In this document: positions 12,701 to 21,532 of the stretch, in pieces | Numbering within the stretch: the first letter of the stretch is position 1 | How the letters are laid out: every line of letters starts with the position of its first letter | Origin: Monoplex corrugatus | Lineage: Eukaryota > Mollusca > Gastropoda > Littorinimorpha > Ranellidae | DNA: 64,000 nt | Direction of reading: 5' to 3' | Assembly: GCA_030674185.1 (NCBI GenBank) | Contig: JAPXFY010000018.1 | Span: 44,800,932 to 44,864,931, forward strand | The notes under the pieces: generated by a model | Told to the model about the DNA's origin: nothing | Database searches by the model: none | What the model saw: only the letters and a program-made list of their open reading frames with translations | Made by a program: the position numbers and the translations under genes

Positions 12701-15700
12701 GTGACAAGACCACCACTTCGACCAATAATTCACAAAGACTTTCTTGAGAGGGTTCAAGTCGATCTCATTGACATGAGGCATTCACCAGACAGAGATTACA
12801 ACTACATCGGGCACTTTATGGATCACTTTTCAAAGTATCATGTACTGTTTCCACTCAAGCAGAAGTCGGCAGAAGAAGTAGCAAGATTACTTGAAGAGCG
12901 GGTTTTGGCGTACTTCGGACCACCAAAAATGTTCCACTCAGACAATGGCAGAGAATTCGTGAACCAGCTTATCCAGGCACTGTTCAGCAGATGGGGAGGA
13001 GAGACAGCATTCGTCAACGGCCGCCCACGCCATTCCCAGTCACAAGGGCTTGTTGAAAGAGGGAATCAAACTGTAGAAAAGAAGATCGCTGCAATGAAGC
13101 AAGAGGAGAAGATAGACGATGATGCAATGCAGTATCCTTGGGCATCATGGCTGCCACGCATACAATTCTCCATGAACTGTGCCAAACAAGAGACTATCAA
13201 AGATGCTCCTTACCACGTTGTCTTTGGGAGGAGTGCGCCGACTGGGATATTTCCTGGTGCCAAAGGATGCTTTGCAGAGGAAGATGTCGGTGATGTTGAA
13301 GACCAAACTAACAACAAAGAAGACGAAATTAGCCAGCCACCACCTCCAGACAGTCCAGTGGGCCAACAAGCACAAGAACTCAGCCAACCGTCGTCAGTGA
13401 AGAACCCGATTCCAGCCCCACGCCGAAAATTGATGCCAATTCCAGAACCACGCCTTTTCAAGCCTGCACCTTCAGCAGACAATCAACCATCATCATCATC
13501 ACAGCCACCACTAGAAGATGCCACCAACCAGCCATCACCATCGTTAGAAGAAACTCAACCATCATCACAGCCACCACTAGAAGATTCTACAAACCAGCCA
13601 TCACCATTGTCACAAGAAGACACTTCCCATTCACTACCATCGCCAATGCACCCTGAACCACCAGCAACACCTGAAAAGCAACCATCTCCAACTCGCCACT
13701 CTGCCATTCGCAAAAGAGCTTTGGACAACACATACGTGTCAGCTGCCAAGATATCCGAGTTCTACAACAAGAGGAAAAGAATTAAAGTTCAAGAGTTTTC
13801 TGTGGGAGATCGGGTCAGCGTTGCTGTACCAAAGTTGGACCGAACATCAACAGACTTGCCGCGTCTACCAGCCATCGTAAGCTCTATCCATGGGAGCAAA
13901 GTCAAGACATATTCGCTGAGTACAGCATACGGGGTGATCAGCACGAAATTCACGGGAGGCGATCTTCAGGCGTACAGCGGTGATCTTCAGACGAACAATG
14001 AGAAATGCATAACTCTACGTGAGGCAGCTCAGAAGTATCATCCAGAAAATCGATTCCTGAAAACACATTGTTCCTGCAAGGGTAGCTGCAAAACTGGTAA
14101 ATGCACATGTCGGGCCAATGGGATTGAATGTTCTACACACTGCCATCCGAAATCCACATGCGCAAACAGAGAGATACCCAATGGAACAGGATCAAAGTTG
14201 CCACCACTTCTCTCAAAGAAAGAGCGTCAGGACATAAACGGAACAGCATGGATGACCGATCGACACATGAGAGCAGCAAACGAACTACTGAAAACGGAAT
14301 TTCCAACCCAGTCCGGCCTGCAAGATACTGTCCTTCAGCAGAACTGCTCATTCAAAGTTCCAACTGGTGATTTCGTACAGTTCATACACGCTGACAACAG
14401 CCATTGATAACAGTTTCTAATATCGGCCAAACAGAAACCAACACAGTTTGCGTTTACGACTCACTTAGAAAGAAACCAAGTCCAACGACCACCAAGACTA
14501 TTGCAAAATACATCCACTGCAGAGAGGATAAACTCATCATCAACGTAATGAACGTCGACAGGCAGCCGAACGCCAATGACTGTGGACTATACGCGATTGC
14601 ATTTGCAACTTCGCTTTTGTTCGGGGAGGATCCAACGGAACTGCAGTTTGATGAAATGCTGTTACGTATTCATTTCGAAAATGTATTGACAAAGGAGCCA
14701 TTTCATAATTTCCTGCCCGTGTCAACTATCGCCAGCTCAAACTTCTTCATGAGGTCGAGACAGAAGTTTACTGTGACTGTCGGTGTCCAGACGACGGAAC
14801 TCTGATGGTCGAGTGCGAAGAGTGCAATGAATGGTACCATGTGTCCTGTCTAAACTTGTCGAGGAAGTTGGTGAAAACCTGGAGTAAATGCAACTCATGT
14901 TTGTAAAGAGCAAAGAGGCATCCAGTGGAGGACAGTCCAGAGAGAGAGAGAGGAGAGAGGGTGTGTGTGTTTTACAGGTTTAACAATGTATTACATTCTT
15001 AACTTGCTGCTTGCATTTCGTGTACTTGATTTCTAAATGTGAATGTACAATAATTTTAGTTTTTACTTCTCTGTGTGTGTGTGTGTGTGTGTGTTGGTGA
15101 CCACACAACATAATAATTATGTGTATCCAACTGCTGCCCCCACCATGTGACCAAACCAACGAACAACCATATCAATTGATTGCGCAGCGCTATCTACCGA
15201 TTGCTGCGCAAACCATGGATCTATCGATGGCGCAGCGCAATCGACCGATAGCGCAAATCGGTCGATTGCGCATAACATAGCAACCGCTGTACAATAATTT
15301 TCTCCATCAGTTTACAGACGTGAGAAGTTAGTGCAATTGGCCTATAGTTTTTCAGATCAGTGTTACATTTACCCAGTTTTGGGATAGGAACCACTATTGT
15401 TTGTTTCCAATAGTCGGGTATTTTGCTACTATTCCAACATTTTTTAAAGATAGTATGAAGCAAGATTACAAAATTTTCGGGTAAATTTTTCAACATCTGA
15501 TTAGAAATGGCATCTAATCCTACTGACGCTTTTTTATTTGAGATAGACTTGATGGCATCTTTTAATTCTTGAAGTGTAATTGATGCGTTCATGTAGTGTG
15601 TATTATCTGGGGGAGGGTCCTTATAAACTTCTGTCTTTTCTTCTCGTTCCCTATGATTTTGACTGGAAACAGGAAGGCCGCCAGTATGGCATACTTCAGC

Positions 15701-16570
15701 AAACAAATCTGCAAAAGCTTCTGCCTTTTCCAACGAGCTTGGGAAAGGATTATTGGCTAGATTTATAGGAAATGACGGCAAACTGATTCCATTTTTCATT
15801 ACTTTTAGTTTCTCCCAAATTTTATGCATGTCTTTGTGATTATTTATTTCAGACTTACAAAATGTCGTCCAATACAGTTCTTTGGCTTGTTCTATGATTC
15901 TGTTACAGTTTATGTTGGCACTTTTCATCGCTCTATGATTTTCAGGTGTCCGATTGTGTATGTATGTTTTAAATTTTTTTCTCTTTTCGTTAACTGCTTT
16001 TTCACAATTCTTATTCCACCAAGCATTTCCGCGATGTTTTCCTGTGTTTGATGCCTTTAATTTTGGGATTGAAATGTTGGCAGCACTTAAAAGTGAGTCA
16101 CAGAAAAATGTATACAGGTTGTCTATGTTGGCGGTATCAGATAGATCTATTTTTGTATTATGAAGGATTTCTTTAAATTTGGTCCAGTCCGCTTCTTTAT
16201 AATTAAATCGTGGTAGACTTTCATGTAATATTTTGCTATCTTGTAAGATATTTTCTGTTTCAGGACTATGGTTTAGGCTGAGAATTATGGGGATATGATC
16301 TGATCCTAAAGAGTCTACAGCTGTTTTCCATGTGGCGTTTACTGCTAGTGATGGTGACACTAAAGTTAGATCTATCGCTGTGGGTCGATGGGATGGTATG
16401 TCAGGGATACGGGTAACACGTCCACCATTAATTAGACATAAATTTGAGTCGACAAGGTTATCGATGAACCTGTTGCTGGTTACATGGGTACAGTCCCTCT
16501 CCCAAAACGGAGCATGCGCGTTGAAGTCACCCCCAATGATCCATTTATCGTGGTGATCTTCAAAATGTCT

Positions 16571-16638
<68 letters not shown>

Positions 16639-16806
16639 TGAGAGAGAGAGAGAGAGAGAGAAGAGACAGAGACAGAGAAACAGAACCATGAGACATACAC
16701 AGACACAGAGAGAGAGAAGAGTGGAGGAATTCTTATCAACTGACTTGTACTGAATATTTTACACTGAATGCAGGCACATACACTGATACAGTCACAAAGC
16801 AATACG

Positions 16807-16886
<80 letters not shown>

Positions 16887-18156
16887 CCACACATACACAC
16901 ACCACAGACAATGCTTGACATTTTCTGTAAAGCTGGGGAAATACATCAGTTTCCGTTGCTTCATCTTATCATTGTAAAAACCTGTATTCAAGTGTTTCCT
17001 TCTTCCTTAACCATTTCCCTCCCATGCATATATACGCACATGCACAAGCACAAACACATACAAACACATGTGCATGCACACACACCACACGCACACGCAC
17101 ACCAAACACACATCACATGTGTGTGTTGTGTGTGTGGGGTATGTGTGTGGGGGTGTGTGTGTGTGTGCTGAGTGTGAAAAATGACTTGTAACAAAAGGAA
17201 ACTGAAACAGAAACAAGAGTACTTAAAGTAAAACAGACAATACACAGAAGGGAATGATGGGACAAACAAAGCACAGGGGAGAAAGATGTGACATACTACT
17301 GGAAAGTCCAAACACATACAAGGAAATGGTCGGTTAGTTTGACAGATGTTTCATCTAAACTCCAGCAGACAGAAATTAAATAATCCAAACAAATTTCATA
17401 AACATAAAATACTCCTAACTAGTAGTAGTACTGTAGACAAAACTCAGCAACACAAAGTTCTTATTCTACATTTTAAATACTGGAAAACAATTTGATACCC
17501 AAAAGGTGCAAACCATTCATTTAATTCAGTTGTAGACTTACTCATCGATGTGATGCTGACAGACTATGGTTTTAACTGATACTGACAAGACCTAACACCA
17601 TAATCAGTAAATCACTGAATCTGCACACAATTATTTCATAGATTATATACACACTGCCAACTTACGTGGAAGAATGTCCTTGTATCTGTTCTTTTTCAAG
17701 TTTTCTTCTCGTTTGCCATATTCTGTGGAAAAACGATCTTCATTTTTGTTCTGAACCTGCTCCTCCCGAAGGACCTTGTCAAAAGAACATCAAAGATATA
17801 CTTTAGGCATTAGCTATCAAGTACAGTTAAAGTACATGTATGCCTAAGTTATAAAACCTAATTACAGCTAATGTACAATAAAATCATTAAAATGTCACAA
17901 TAATAAAAGATATGGTTAGGATAAATTCAGCAAAATATCATGATCATGTAAAGTTTTCTGTAAGATATCAAATGAATAGTGTCTAACTTTTAATGAAACT
18001 GTTTAATCACCATATACATTTAATACTCAGTCGCATGTTAGTTGTTACACTTGTGAGTTTTAAGCAATACGATACAATGCGGAACATGCATAATTTCCTC
18101 TTATCACATATAGTGATATACCCATGTGCACACATAAACACACACGTGCACATATG

Positions 18157-18188
<32 letters not shown>

Positions 18189-18203
18189 CACACACACACA
18201 CAA

Positions 18204-18240
<37 letters not shown>

Positions 18241-18447
18241 AACACAAAAAGAACAACTAGCAAAGTTCACAACTCTGCTCATGCATTATAACTCAAACAC
18301 AGCTGATTATAAATAGAAATCCTAACATTTTAATTTTGCGGTCCATGCTAAACAGAAAGTCCTACTACAAGTTTGATGATCAAGTGTCCCAGGACATGAT
18401 AATTAATATCCCACCCAGGTCCAAACAAAATTACTGTTGCTTGTCAA

Positions 18448-18530
<83 letters not shown>

Positions 18531-19085
18531 CACACATGCACACACACAAATAGATACTTTTGATTATAGTACAGATTTATGTCTTAACTCATTTCAAATG
18601 AATTCTGAGGTAACTCATAAAAGAGCATTACTCAGTGCCAACATCAGAGTATACTCCTAACACATAATTGCAAACTTCAATTCCAAAACTTGCCTAGTAT
18701 ATCCCAAGTTTTCTCAATCCATATCATGTTTTACAAATTACTTCTCTTCACCAGTCTTCCATCCTTCATTTGATTTGCTTTTAGTAGTCTCTGAATTCTG
18801 TAAATAGTATTAGTAAGGTCAAAATTTGAGTTTCAAACTGTGAATTGAATACAAGTAATTCGTGTAATAAATGGTGTCTCTTTCTGTCTAGAAGTAGAAG
18901 TAACCGCTTCTATTTTCTTGTGTGAGTGTGTGTGTGTACGTGTATGTCTGTATGTGTATCTGTGTGTGTGTATACACATGTTACATGTGTTTGTGTGTGT
19001 CTGGTGTGTATAAACATGTGTGTGAGTGCATATGTATGTCTGTAGTTTGTGTGTGTCTGGTGTGTATAAACATGTGTGTGAGTGC

Positions 19086-19172
<87 letters not shown>

Positions 19173-19920
19173 CCGTATCTGCATGATTTTGATGTTTAAT
19201 TCCATATCAGTAGTCACTGTCAAAGTAGTGCAAATTTTGCTTAGAAAATTTTGCTCCCTGCCAACATGGCTTCTAGTTCTACTTGAATGCTATAGCAACA
19301 TTAATTTTGATTAAACTAAACTAAAGCTTAATCTTTCTCCTGCCATCATACCAAGTCCTGAGCCAGTCTGTCTGCAATTAAAATCACGCTGGTGCTTTTA
19401 GTTTCATCCCACTATCCATCTTCTAACCATTTTTTTTCTGGGTAGCCTCAGGCTGGAAATCTGAGGCCTTAGGCAGCAGTGTCCTGAATGGGTTAAGAGT
19501 ACAGAACATCAAATTATGAAATTAGCCATACCCACATTCCACACCCATCTTCTCACTCATAATGGGAACAAAGCAATTTCCTGGGTTCAAATCTTGGTTG
19601 AACATTACTGAACTGAATTTCTTCTCTTTGAACTGAGGAGACAAATGCTTCCTTAGCAATGCTGTGTGAATTTTGCAGGATAAACTTGATGTGAGAAGCA
19701 ATTATAAACAAATAGTAGGTACAATGATATAGAATAATACAAAAAGAAAAAAAAAAAAGGGGGGGGGGAGGCCTACATGTTTTATCAAACACATTAGATT
19801 TATTAAATGATGTAGGCCCTAATGATAAACAGAACTAATAGGCCTAGTAATTAATTCTACAATGATTTAACACAAAGACTGACACACACACAAACACATT
19901 GTGACATACACTCACATGTC

Positions 19921-19977
<57 letters not shown>

Positions 19978-20043
19978 GCTAACATGTCAACTCACTCACA
20001 CACACACACACAAAACACACACTCACGCTAACATGTCAACTCA

Positions 20044-20076
<33 letters not shown>

Positions 20077-20534
20077 GACGTTGTCACACGCACGTAGCAT
20101 ACGCTGACAAATGAAATCTGTCACTGTCAGAGGAGTGTCAGAGCCTGTGCCGCAGGACAGTATGAGTATTTAGCGAGACAGAAGACGCACACGTAGGCCT
20201 ACAATCAACAATGAAATAAACAGGCCTAAAAATTTATGAAATTTAGAAATTATTATGCAATCTGAACCAGAGAAATGAACACCTATCGACATTAATACAG
20301 AGAAGAAGGCCAGTGTCGACTGTTGGGGTGTCAATTATGGCCGAGTCAGATACACTCAATACTGTTGGTGTCACTGTCAGTGTCACTGTCAGTGTCAGAG
20401 TGTCGGCATCAACGAGACAATCGACTCACCCGAAATTCCCTGTGAAACCCTGTGCCAGCAGGGTCATCTTCTGCCTTCAGCTCAACGACATGGCGCACAA
20501 AGTCCTTTAGAATAAACTCGATTTCTTTTGGCAT
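2149..20534 (-). CDS. Protein tyrosine phosphatase, PEST-type non-receptor-like; first four exons of the gene
   Basis: Four exons join in frame (105+109+77+135 bp, 142 codons) to give the N-terminal part of a classical tyrosine-specific phosphatase. In order they encode an N-terminal helix starting MPKEIEFILKDF, the KKNRYKDILP motif, the substrate-loop region SDYINASFIE, and GYIAAQGPMPHTINDFWRML followed by FMACR. These are conserved motifs M1-M4 of classical PTPs. The very short N-terminus before KNRY and the MACR after the fourth motif resemble the PTPN12/18/22 group, cytosolic enzymes that dephosphorylate phosphotyrosine in adhesion and immune signalling. Subgroup is inferred. The WPD loop and the catalytic HCxxGxxR loop should lie beyond the left edge. 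Intron 2 (about 13.9 kb) carries a nested LINE and Ginger element. Confidence 0.9.
2405..2640. repeat. (GT)n microsatellite with GCGT variants
   Basis: It is an imperfect (GT)n tract with a (GCGT)n block near 2516-2568, lying inside phosphatase intron 3. Confidence 0.95.
2780..3632. repeat. 30-bp minisatellite filling phosphatase intron 3
   Basis: The unit approximates CATCCTCTCATTCCTCTAAC plus AATGTACACT, repeated about 27 times with drift towards the right end. On the minus strand it begins within a few bases of the exon 3 donor (GTGGGTGTTCATTGTTAG). Open frames through it reflect the 30-bp (multiple of three) period and are not genes. Confidence 0.92.
3640..3716 (-). CDS. Phosphatase exon 3
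   Basis: The acceptor TTTTACTGTAG precedes it and the donor GTGGGT follows. Two bases complete the split codon from exon 2, then 25 codons encode DDRRVKLTEIEGEKGSDYIN and ASFIE. DYINASFI is the second PTP motif. The donor runs straight into a 30-bp minisatellite that occupies most of intron 3. Confidence 0.9.
3720..4254. other. Start of phosphatase intron 2, no gene seen
   Basis: This AT-rich sequence holds a loose duplication of a block like GGAAGTGCCAACAGAGG near 3916 and 3986. No coding signal was recognised. Confidence 0.5.
4396..4793 (-). mobile_element. 5'-truncated LINE 3' end (family L-GAT), copy 2, nested in L-A
   Basis: It has the same C-terminal coding end and (GAT)n tail as copy 1. 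The 11-bp duplication AAATCTACAAT flanks it at 4385-4395 and 4794-4804. Its 5' end contains a tandem duplication of about 54 bp (TTTGCTGTCCATGGAACTCT occurs twice, near 4701 and 4753). It interrupts the reverse transcriptase of L-A just before the YADD-like motif. Confidence 0.85.
5470..5742 (+). repeat. 43-bp tandem repeat within the LINE L-A
   Basis: The unit approximates CTCCTATATGATTAGGCCAA followed by AAGAAATCCAGGTAGACCAC and CCA, about six copies. The AATCCAGGTAGACCACC part corresponds to the NPGRPP codons of the LINE, so the duplication arose inside the retroelement. Confidence 0.85.
5881..6298. other. AT-rich spacer, no gene seen
   Basis: It contains a (TTTA)n-type tract near 5955-6055 and a short unassigned stretch up to repeat R1. 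Confidence 0.6.
6299..6757 (+). repeat. Dispersed repeat R1, copy 2
   Basis: It matches copy 1 block for block. Shared blocks include AGTCCAGCCAACTGCGTAGAGC-like sequence, GGCTATAACCA, ATTAAGTACACATAT, AATCTAAGGAGATACCC and ATGACAGGAAGAAATGACAG. It is followed by a poly(A) tract at 6790-6822. Confidence 0.75.
6758..7559. other. AT-rich intron sequence, no gene seen
   Basis: It contains poly(A) at 6790-6822. A short direct duplication of GCAACAATGATAGTTACTAG occurs near 7357 and 7446, and each copy is followed by similar sequence. No coding potential was recognised. Confidence 0.55.
7560..7830 (-). mobile_element. Probable tRNA-derived SINE
   Basis: The minus strand near 7745-7825 reads as a degenerate tRNA head: GGTCGGTGTAGGGATAGAAC (box A-like), then GTGGGTTCGAGCCTGG (box B-like). 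Body limits are uncertain and no second copy was aligned. Confidence 0.45.
7967..8102. mobile_element. TTAA-type palindromic MITE, copy 1 (truncated)
   Basis: It begins CTAACCCTTTTGACTCCC (TTAA altered to CTAA), runs through the central palindrome AGCTTCCTGCAGAAAGCT, and stops at TTAAGTTTTTGCTTT where a SINE abuts it. It belongs to the same family as 24803, 36004, 38446 and 40029. Confidence 0.75.
8103..8425 (+). mobile_element. tRNA-derived SINE family S1, copy 1
   Basis: The head GGTGTAGTGGTTAGCGCATC (box A) and GGGTGCCAATCCCC (box B) indicate a Pol III promoter. The body has blocks like TGGGCTCATTGGTAAGACTG and TCATCGAGGGTGTTGCTCAA that recur on the opposite strand at 22385, 29195 and 50570. 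Confidence 0.75.
8426..8800. other. Spacer, no gene seen
   Basis: It contains short A-rich and T-rich runs near 8540-8630. No coding signal or repeat match was identified. Confidence 0.5.
8801..9830. repeat. Compound (GT)n / (GTT)n / (GGT)n microsatellite block
   Basis: About 1 kb of imperfect (GT)n, with (GTGTT)n at 9343-9378 and a (GGT)n run at 9412-9452. Reading frames across it are Cys-Val or His-Thr repeats and are not genes. Confidence 0.95.
9831..10397. other. A-rich flank beyond the I-type LINE stop codon
   Basis: It contains poly(A) at 9979-9996 and (AAAT)n-type sequence at 9997-10085. The part nearest 10398 is probably the LINE 3' UTR, but its end could not be fixed and no target duplication was recognised. 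Confidence 0.5.
10398..12525 (-). pseudogene. I-type LINE polyprotein, 3' part: reverse transcriptase and RNase H
   Basis: This is the downstream half of the LINE cut by the Ginger-like transposon. From 12525 the minus strand reads IIPVNQAGFRKGRST, FDITKAYDQVWH, GIPQGSVLASLLFVILMNDL and QYADDLCMW, the reverse-transcriptase core with its YADD active site. It continues with an RNase H domain, YTDGSLIEKKAGSAF, FTAELFAILMAL and FCVDSKSVLQALE, and a C-terminal region starting VDRAAKRGAKG with a CxC...H...C knuckle (CLCGQKITTSHLLSC). At least three frameshifts (near 11940, 11790 and 10890) break the frame after the reverse transcriptase. APE endonuclease plus RNase H places it in the I superfamily (I/Nimb/Ingi-like). 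It is inactive as it stands. Confidence 0.9.
12526..12529. other. Left target-site duplication TAGC of the Ginger-like element
   Basis: TAGC immediately precedes the terminal TGTCT of the transposon and is repeated at 15278-15281 after its terminal AACA. A 4-bp duplication is what Ginger-type elements make. Confidence 0.85.
12530..12635. repeat. Left terminal inverted repeat
   Basis: Read 5'->3' it contains TTTGCGCTATCGGTCGAT and GCAGCAATCGGTAGAT, both found in the same order on the complement of 15172-15277. The repeat is built from short subunits related to GCGCTATCGATCG and GCGCTGCAC. Confidence 0.88.
12701..14404 (+). CDS. Ginger-like integrase with CXC domain and start of Ulp1 protease
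   Basis: About 568 codons. Residues about 15-180 are an rve-type integrase core: first Asp in VQVDLIDM (D21), second in FHSDNGREF (D81), Glu in QGLVERGNQT (E119). Residues about 205-345 are a proline/serine-rich linker rich in SQPPLED repeats. Residues about 370-430 (FSVGDRVSVAVPKLDRT onward) resemble the small beta-barrel that follows integrases. Residues about 447-482 form a CXC motif, CSCKGSCKTGKCTCRANG. From about 505, AWMTDRHMRAANELL and FVQFIHADNSH begin a C48 Ulp1-like protease whose catalytic His is the last residue before the stop. The stop results from one missing base (CATTGATAAC where CATTGGATAAC would read His-Trp-Ile-Thr). A GTG follows directly after TAG at the 5' end, so the true start and zinc-binding N-terminus are missing or on another exon. 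Confidence 0.85.
14405..14768 (+). CDS. Ulp1-type (C48) cysteine protease domain, rest of the frameshifted Ginger protein
   Basis: In the next frame the sequence continues ITVSNIGQTETNTVCVYDSL with the catalytic Asp in YDS, then NVDRQPNANDCGLYAIAFAT with the conserved Gln and nucleophilic Cys. This is the typical order of SUMO-specific (Ulp/SENP) proteases. The domain probably cleaves SUMO-like modifiers or processes the transposon protein; its function is inferred. A second one-base deletion in the T run at 14767-14769 shifts the frame again before the PHD finger. Confidence 0.85.
14769..14906 (+). CDS. PHD finger at the C-terminus of the Ginger protein
   Basis: The sequence reads YCDCRCPDDGTLMVECEECN, then EWYHVSCLNLS and TWSKCNSCL before TAA. 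The Cys/His spacing (C-x-C, C-x2-C, H-x2-C, C-x2-C with EWYH and a late Trp) is a PHD zinc finger, a histone-tail reader. It is in a different frame from the protease segment by one missing T. As I recall, some Ginger1 proteins carry a PHD finger, which could bias insertion or tether to chromatin. Confidence 0.85.
   Translation, partial: YCDCRCPDDGTLMVECEECNEWYHVSCLNLSRKLVKTWSKCNSCL
14907..15171 (+). other. 3' untranslated part of the Ginger-like element
   Basis: It contains a short (GA)n run at 14940-14959, (GT)n at 15073-15095 and AT-rich sequence before the right inverted repeat. No gene. Confidence 0.7.
15172..15277. repeat. Right terminal inverted repeat, with TAGC duplication at 15278-15281
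   Basis: It is the complement of the left repeat, with about 80 percent agreement by eye. It ends GCGCATAACA and is followed by TAGC. Confidence 0.88.
15282..16563 (-). pseudogene. I-type LINE polyprotein, 5' part: APE endonuclease and start of reverse transcriptase
   Basis: This is the upstream half of the LINE split by Ginger. The minus strand is one open frame containing WIIGGDFNAHAPFWERD and LGSDHIPIILSL (APE-type endonuclease, C-terminal motifs). It then has a linker with WWNKNCEKAVNEKRKKFKTY, and TDLKNYRPIALTSHVCKLME (reverse-transcriptase motif 0/1). The first endonuclease motifs are missing: homology starts at HFEDHHDKW next to a (CA)n tract, so the copy is 5'-truncated there. The frame is intact to the insertion point. 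Confidence 0.9.
16566..16720. repeat. (GT)n then (GA)n tract at the truncated 5' end of the LINE
   Basis: (GT)n spans 16571-16637 and (GA)n 16640-16715. The LINE coding homology ends where this tract begins. Confidence 0.95.
16809..17172. repeat. (CA)n microsatellites
   Basis: A nearly pure (CA)n at 16809-16883 and mixed (CA)n/(GT)n at 17030-17170 lie in phosphatase intron 2. Confidence 0.95.
17173..17665. other. Intron 2 sequence next to phosphatase exon 2
   Basis: It is AT-rich, with no repeat family or coding signal beyond the exon 2 donor at its right end. Confidence 0.6.
17666..17774 (-). CDS. Phosphatase exon 2
   Basis: The acceptor TTTTGACAAG precedes it and the donor GTAAGT follows. 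The exon is 109 bp, starting in phase 0 and leaving one base over. It encodes FSTEYGKREENLKKNRYKDI followed by LP. KNRY is the first conserved motif of the PTP domain and helps position the phosphotyrosine-recognition loop. Confidence 0.9.
17775..18129. other. Intron 1 sequence, no gene seen
   Basis: This AT-rich sequence lies upstream of the exon 2 acceptor and has no recognised elements. Confidence 0.6.
18130..18552. repeat. (CA)n microsatellites in intron 1
   Basis: Tracts lie at 18130-18240 and 18451-18548, separated by unique AT-rich sequence. Confidence 0.95.
18920..19170. repeat. (GT)n tract with a duplicated block
   Basis: TGTGTGTGTCTGGTGTGTAT followed by AAACATGTGTGTGAGTGCAT appears twice (about 18990-19032 and 19050-19087), then pure (GT)n to 19168. 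Confidence 0.9.
19171..19870. other. Intron 1 sequence, no gene seen
   Basis: This mostly AT-rich unique sequence has a short A-run and G-run at 19741-19770. Nothing coding. Confidence 0.6.
19871..20090. repeat. (CA)n tract with a repeated 51-bp block
   Basis: CTCACGCTAACATGTCAACT followed by CACTC occurs twice (near 19973 and 20023) within (CA)n. Confidence 0.9.
20430..20534 (-). CDS. Phosphatase exon 1 (start codon)
   Basis: There are 35 codons from ATG (20534-20532) to CGG, then a strong donor GTGAGT. The context ACAAAAATGCC is acceptable for initiation. It encodes MPKEIEFILKDFVRHVVELK and ends in HREFR, like the short helical N-terminus of PEST-type phosphatases. It ends in phase 0. Any 5' UTR exon is not identifiable. 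Confidence 0.85.
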
Positions 20535-21250
20535 TTTTGTAAACACAGCATATGAACTAAACCGATGTGAGAAAACAGGTGCCACTTCCCTATCTACTCT
20601 AAAAACAAGTTTTGAAGCAGGAAGCTAAAAATGAATGACCCGGAAGTCACGTGATCAAACTTTCAGGCGCTTTTTTTTTTTTTTTTTTTTATCTCGATAC
20701 AGTTTGTGTGTTGCCCTGTAAAGTTACGTCTCCTTTTTAGTATGAGAATGTTTAATTGTTCTACAAAAGCTGTGTAATCTTGAATGTAGCAGGCTTCCGC
20801 GAAGTAGACCAAGTCAGTTTCAGTTGAACTTGAAGGGACGATGGTTCACACTGGCCCAGTTGTATGGCTGTATGGTGACCCGTACTTCGTTTTAATAAAG
20901 TAGCCCTATATTATAGTAATGTATAATAATGATATCAGCTGTACTAATCTTGAATGTCCGCATACCAGACGATCCTTATCATAATTTTGTAAACTCTATT
21001 TCATCTACTGGAAAACAGACAAACGTGTTATGGTGCAGATACACACCTAGTACGCGCACTTAACTTTGTGCAATACGCTTACACCACACACATGTGACAT
21101 AAAGGAAGTTATAATTTACGAGAACTTTTTTTTTCCGCCCAGCTGTTTCTAACGAGGTGTTGCGGGAAGACGAAGTTGGCAAGATGGGGGGGGGGGGGAG
21201 GGGAGGGGGAGTATAGTTATAGTAGAGTCATGCTGTGGGCGCAGAGCGTG
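20535..21250 (-). other. 5' flank of the phosphatase gene
   Basis: Sequence upstream of the start codon should hold the 5' UTR and promoter. A poly(T) run lies at 20672-20691 and a CACGTG E-box-like hexamer at 20649-20654. No TATA box in a convincing position was seen. A G-rich run is at 21187-21210. Confidence 0.4.
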
Positions 21251-21354
21251 TATGGGACTCCGTCAACCCATCGCCAACGAGGTCTTTCGCTCAATGGCTC
21301 TGGGTGTTGTAGGCTTGGCATGCAGACTGGTTGACTGATAAGCCTTGTCCGGTG

Positions 21355-21532
21355 ACAACGAGAGCACCAGGTAGACCCAGGGAAAAGATATTGGACAGAC
21401 TTGCAGAGTGGCTGAGGACAGAGAGGGTGGAAGATGTGCTTGCGGCAACAAGGGTGGTAGATGTATATGGAGGGCCATGATGATCGCCAACGCCATGTGG
21501 CAGGTCATTCGATGATGATGATGATGATGTCC
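21355..21532 (+). mobile_element. 5'-truncated LINE 3' end (family L-GAT), copy 3
   Basis: It begins near AGCACCAGGTAGACCCAGGG and ends with CGCCAACGCCATGTGGCAGG and a (GAT)n tail. It is tail-to-tail with copy 4. Confidence 0.85.

Larger units (their letters stand above)
12530..15277 (+). mobile_element. Ginger-like DNA transposon (2748 bp) inserted in the I-type LINE
   Basis: It is bounded by imperfect inverted repeats of roughly 105 bp starting TGT and ending ACA, with a TAGC duplication on each side. It encodes a retroviral-type DDE integrase, a proline/serine-rich linker, a CXC cysteine domain, a Ulp1-type protease and a PHD finger. Ginger elements are DNA transposons whose transposase is related to LTR-retrotransposon integrases. 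There is no Gag, protease or reverse transcriptase here, so it is not an LTR element. Removing it with one TAGC restores the LINE frame exactly. It carries two one-base deletions and has no obvious zinc-binding N-terminus on the integrase, so this copy may be defective or the sequence imperfect. Confidence 0.9.

Noticed and set aside
12701..14407. Integrase as part of an LTR retrotransposon
   Set aside because: There are no LTRs, Gag, protease or RT. Instead there are inverted terminal repeats and a 4-bp duplication. The nearby RT is on the other strand and belongs to the interrupted LINE.
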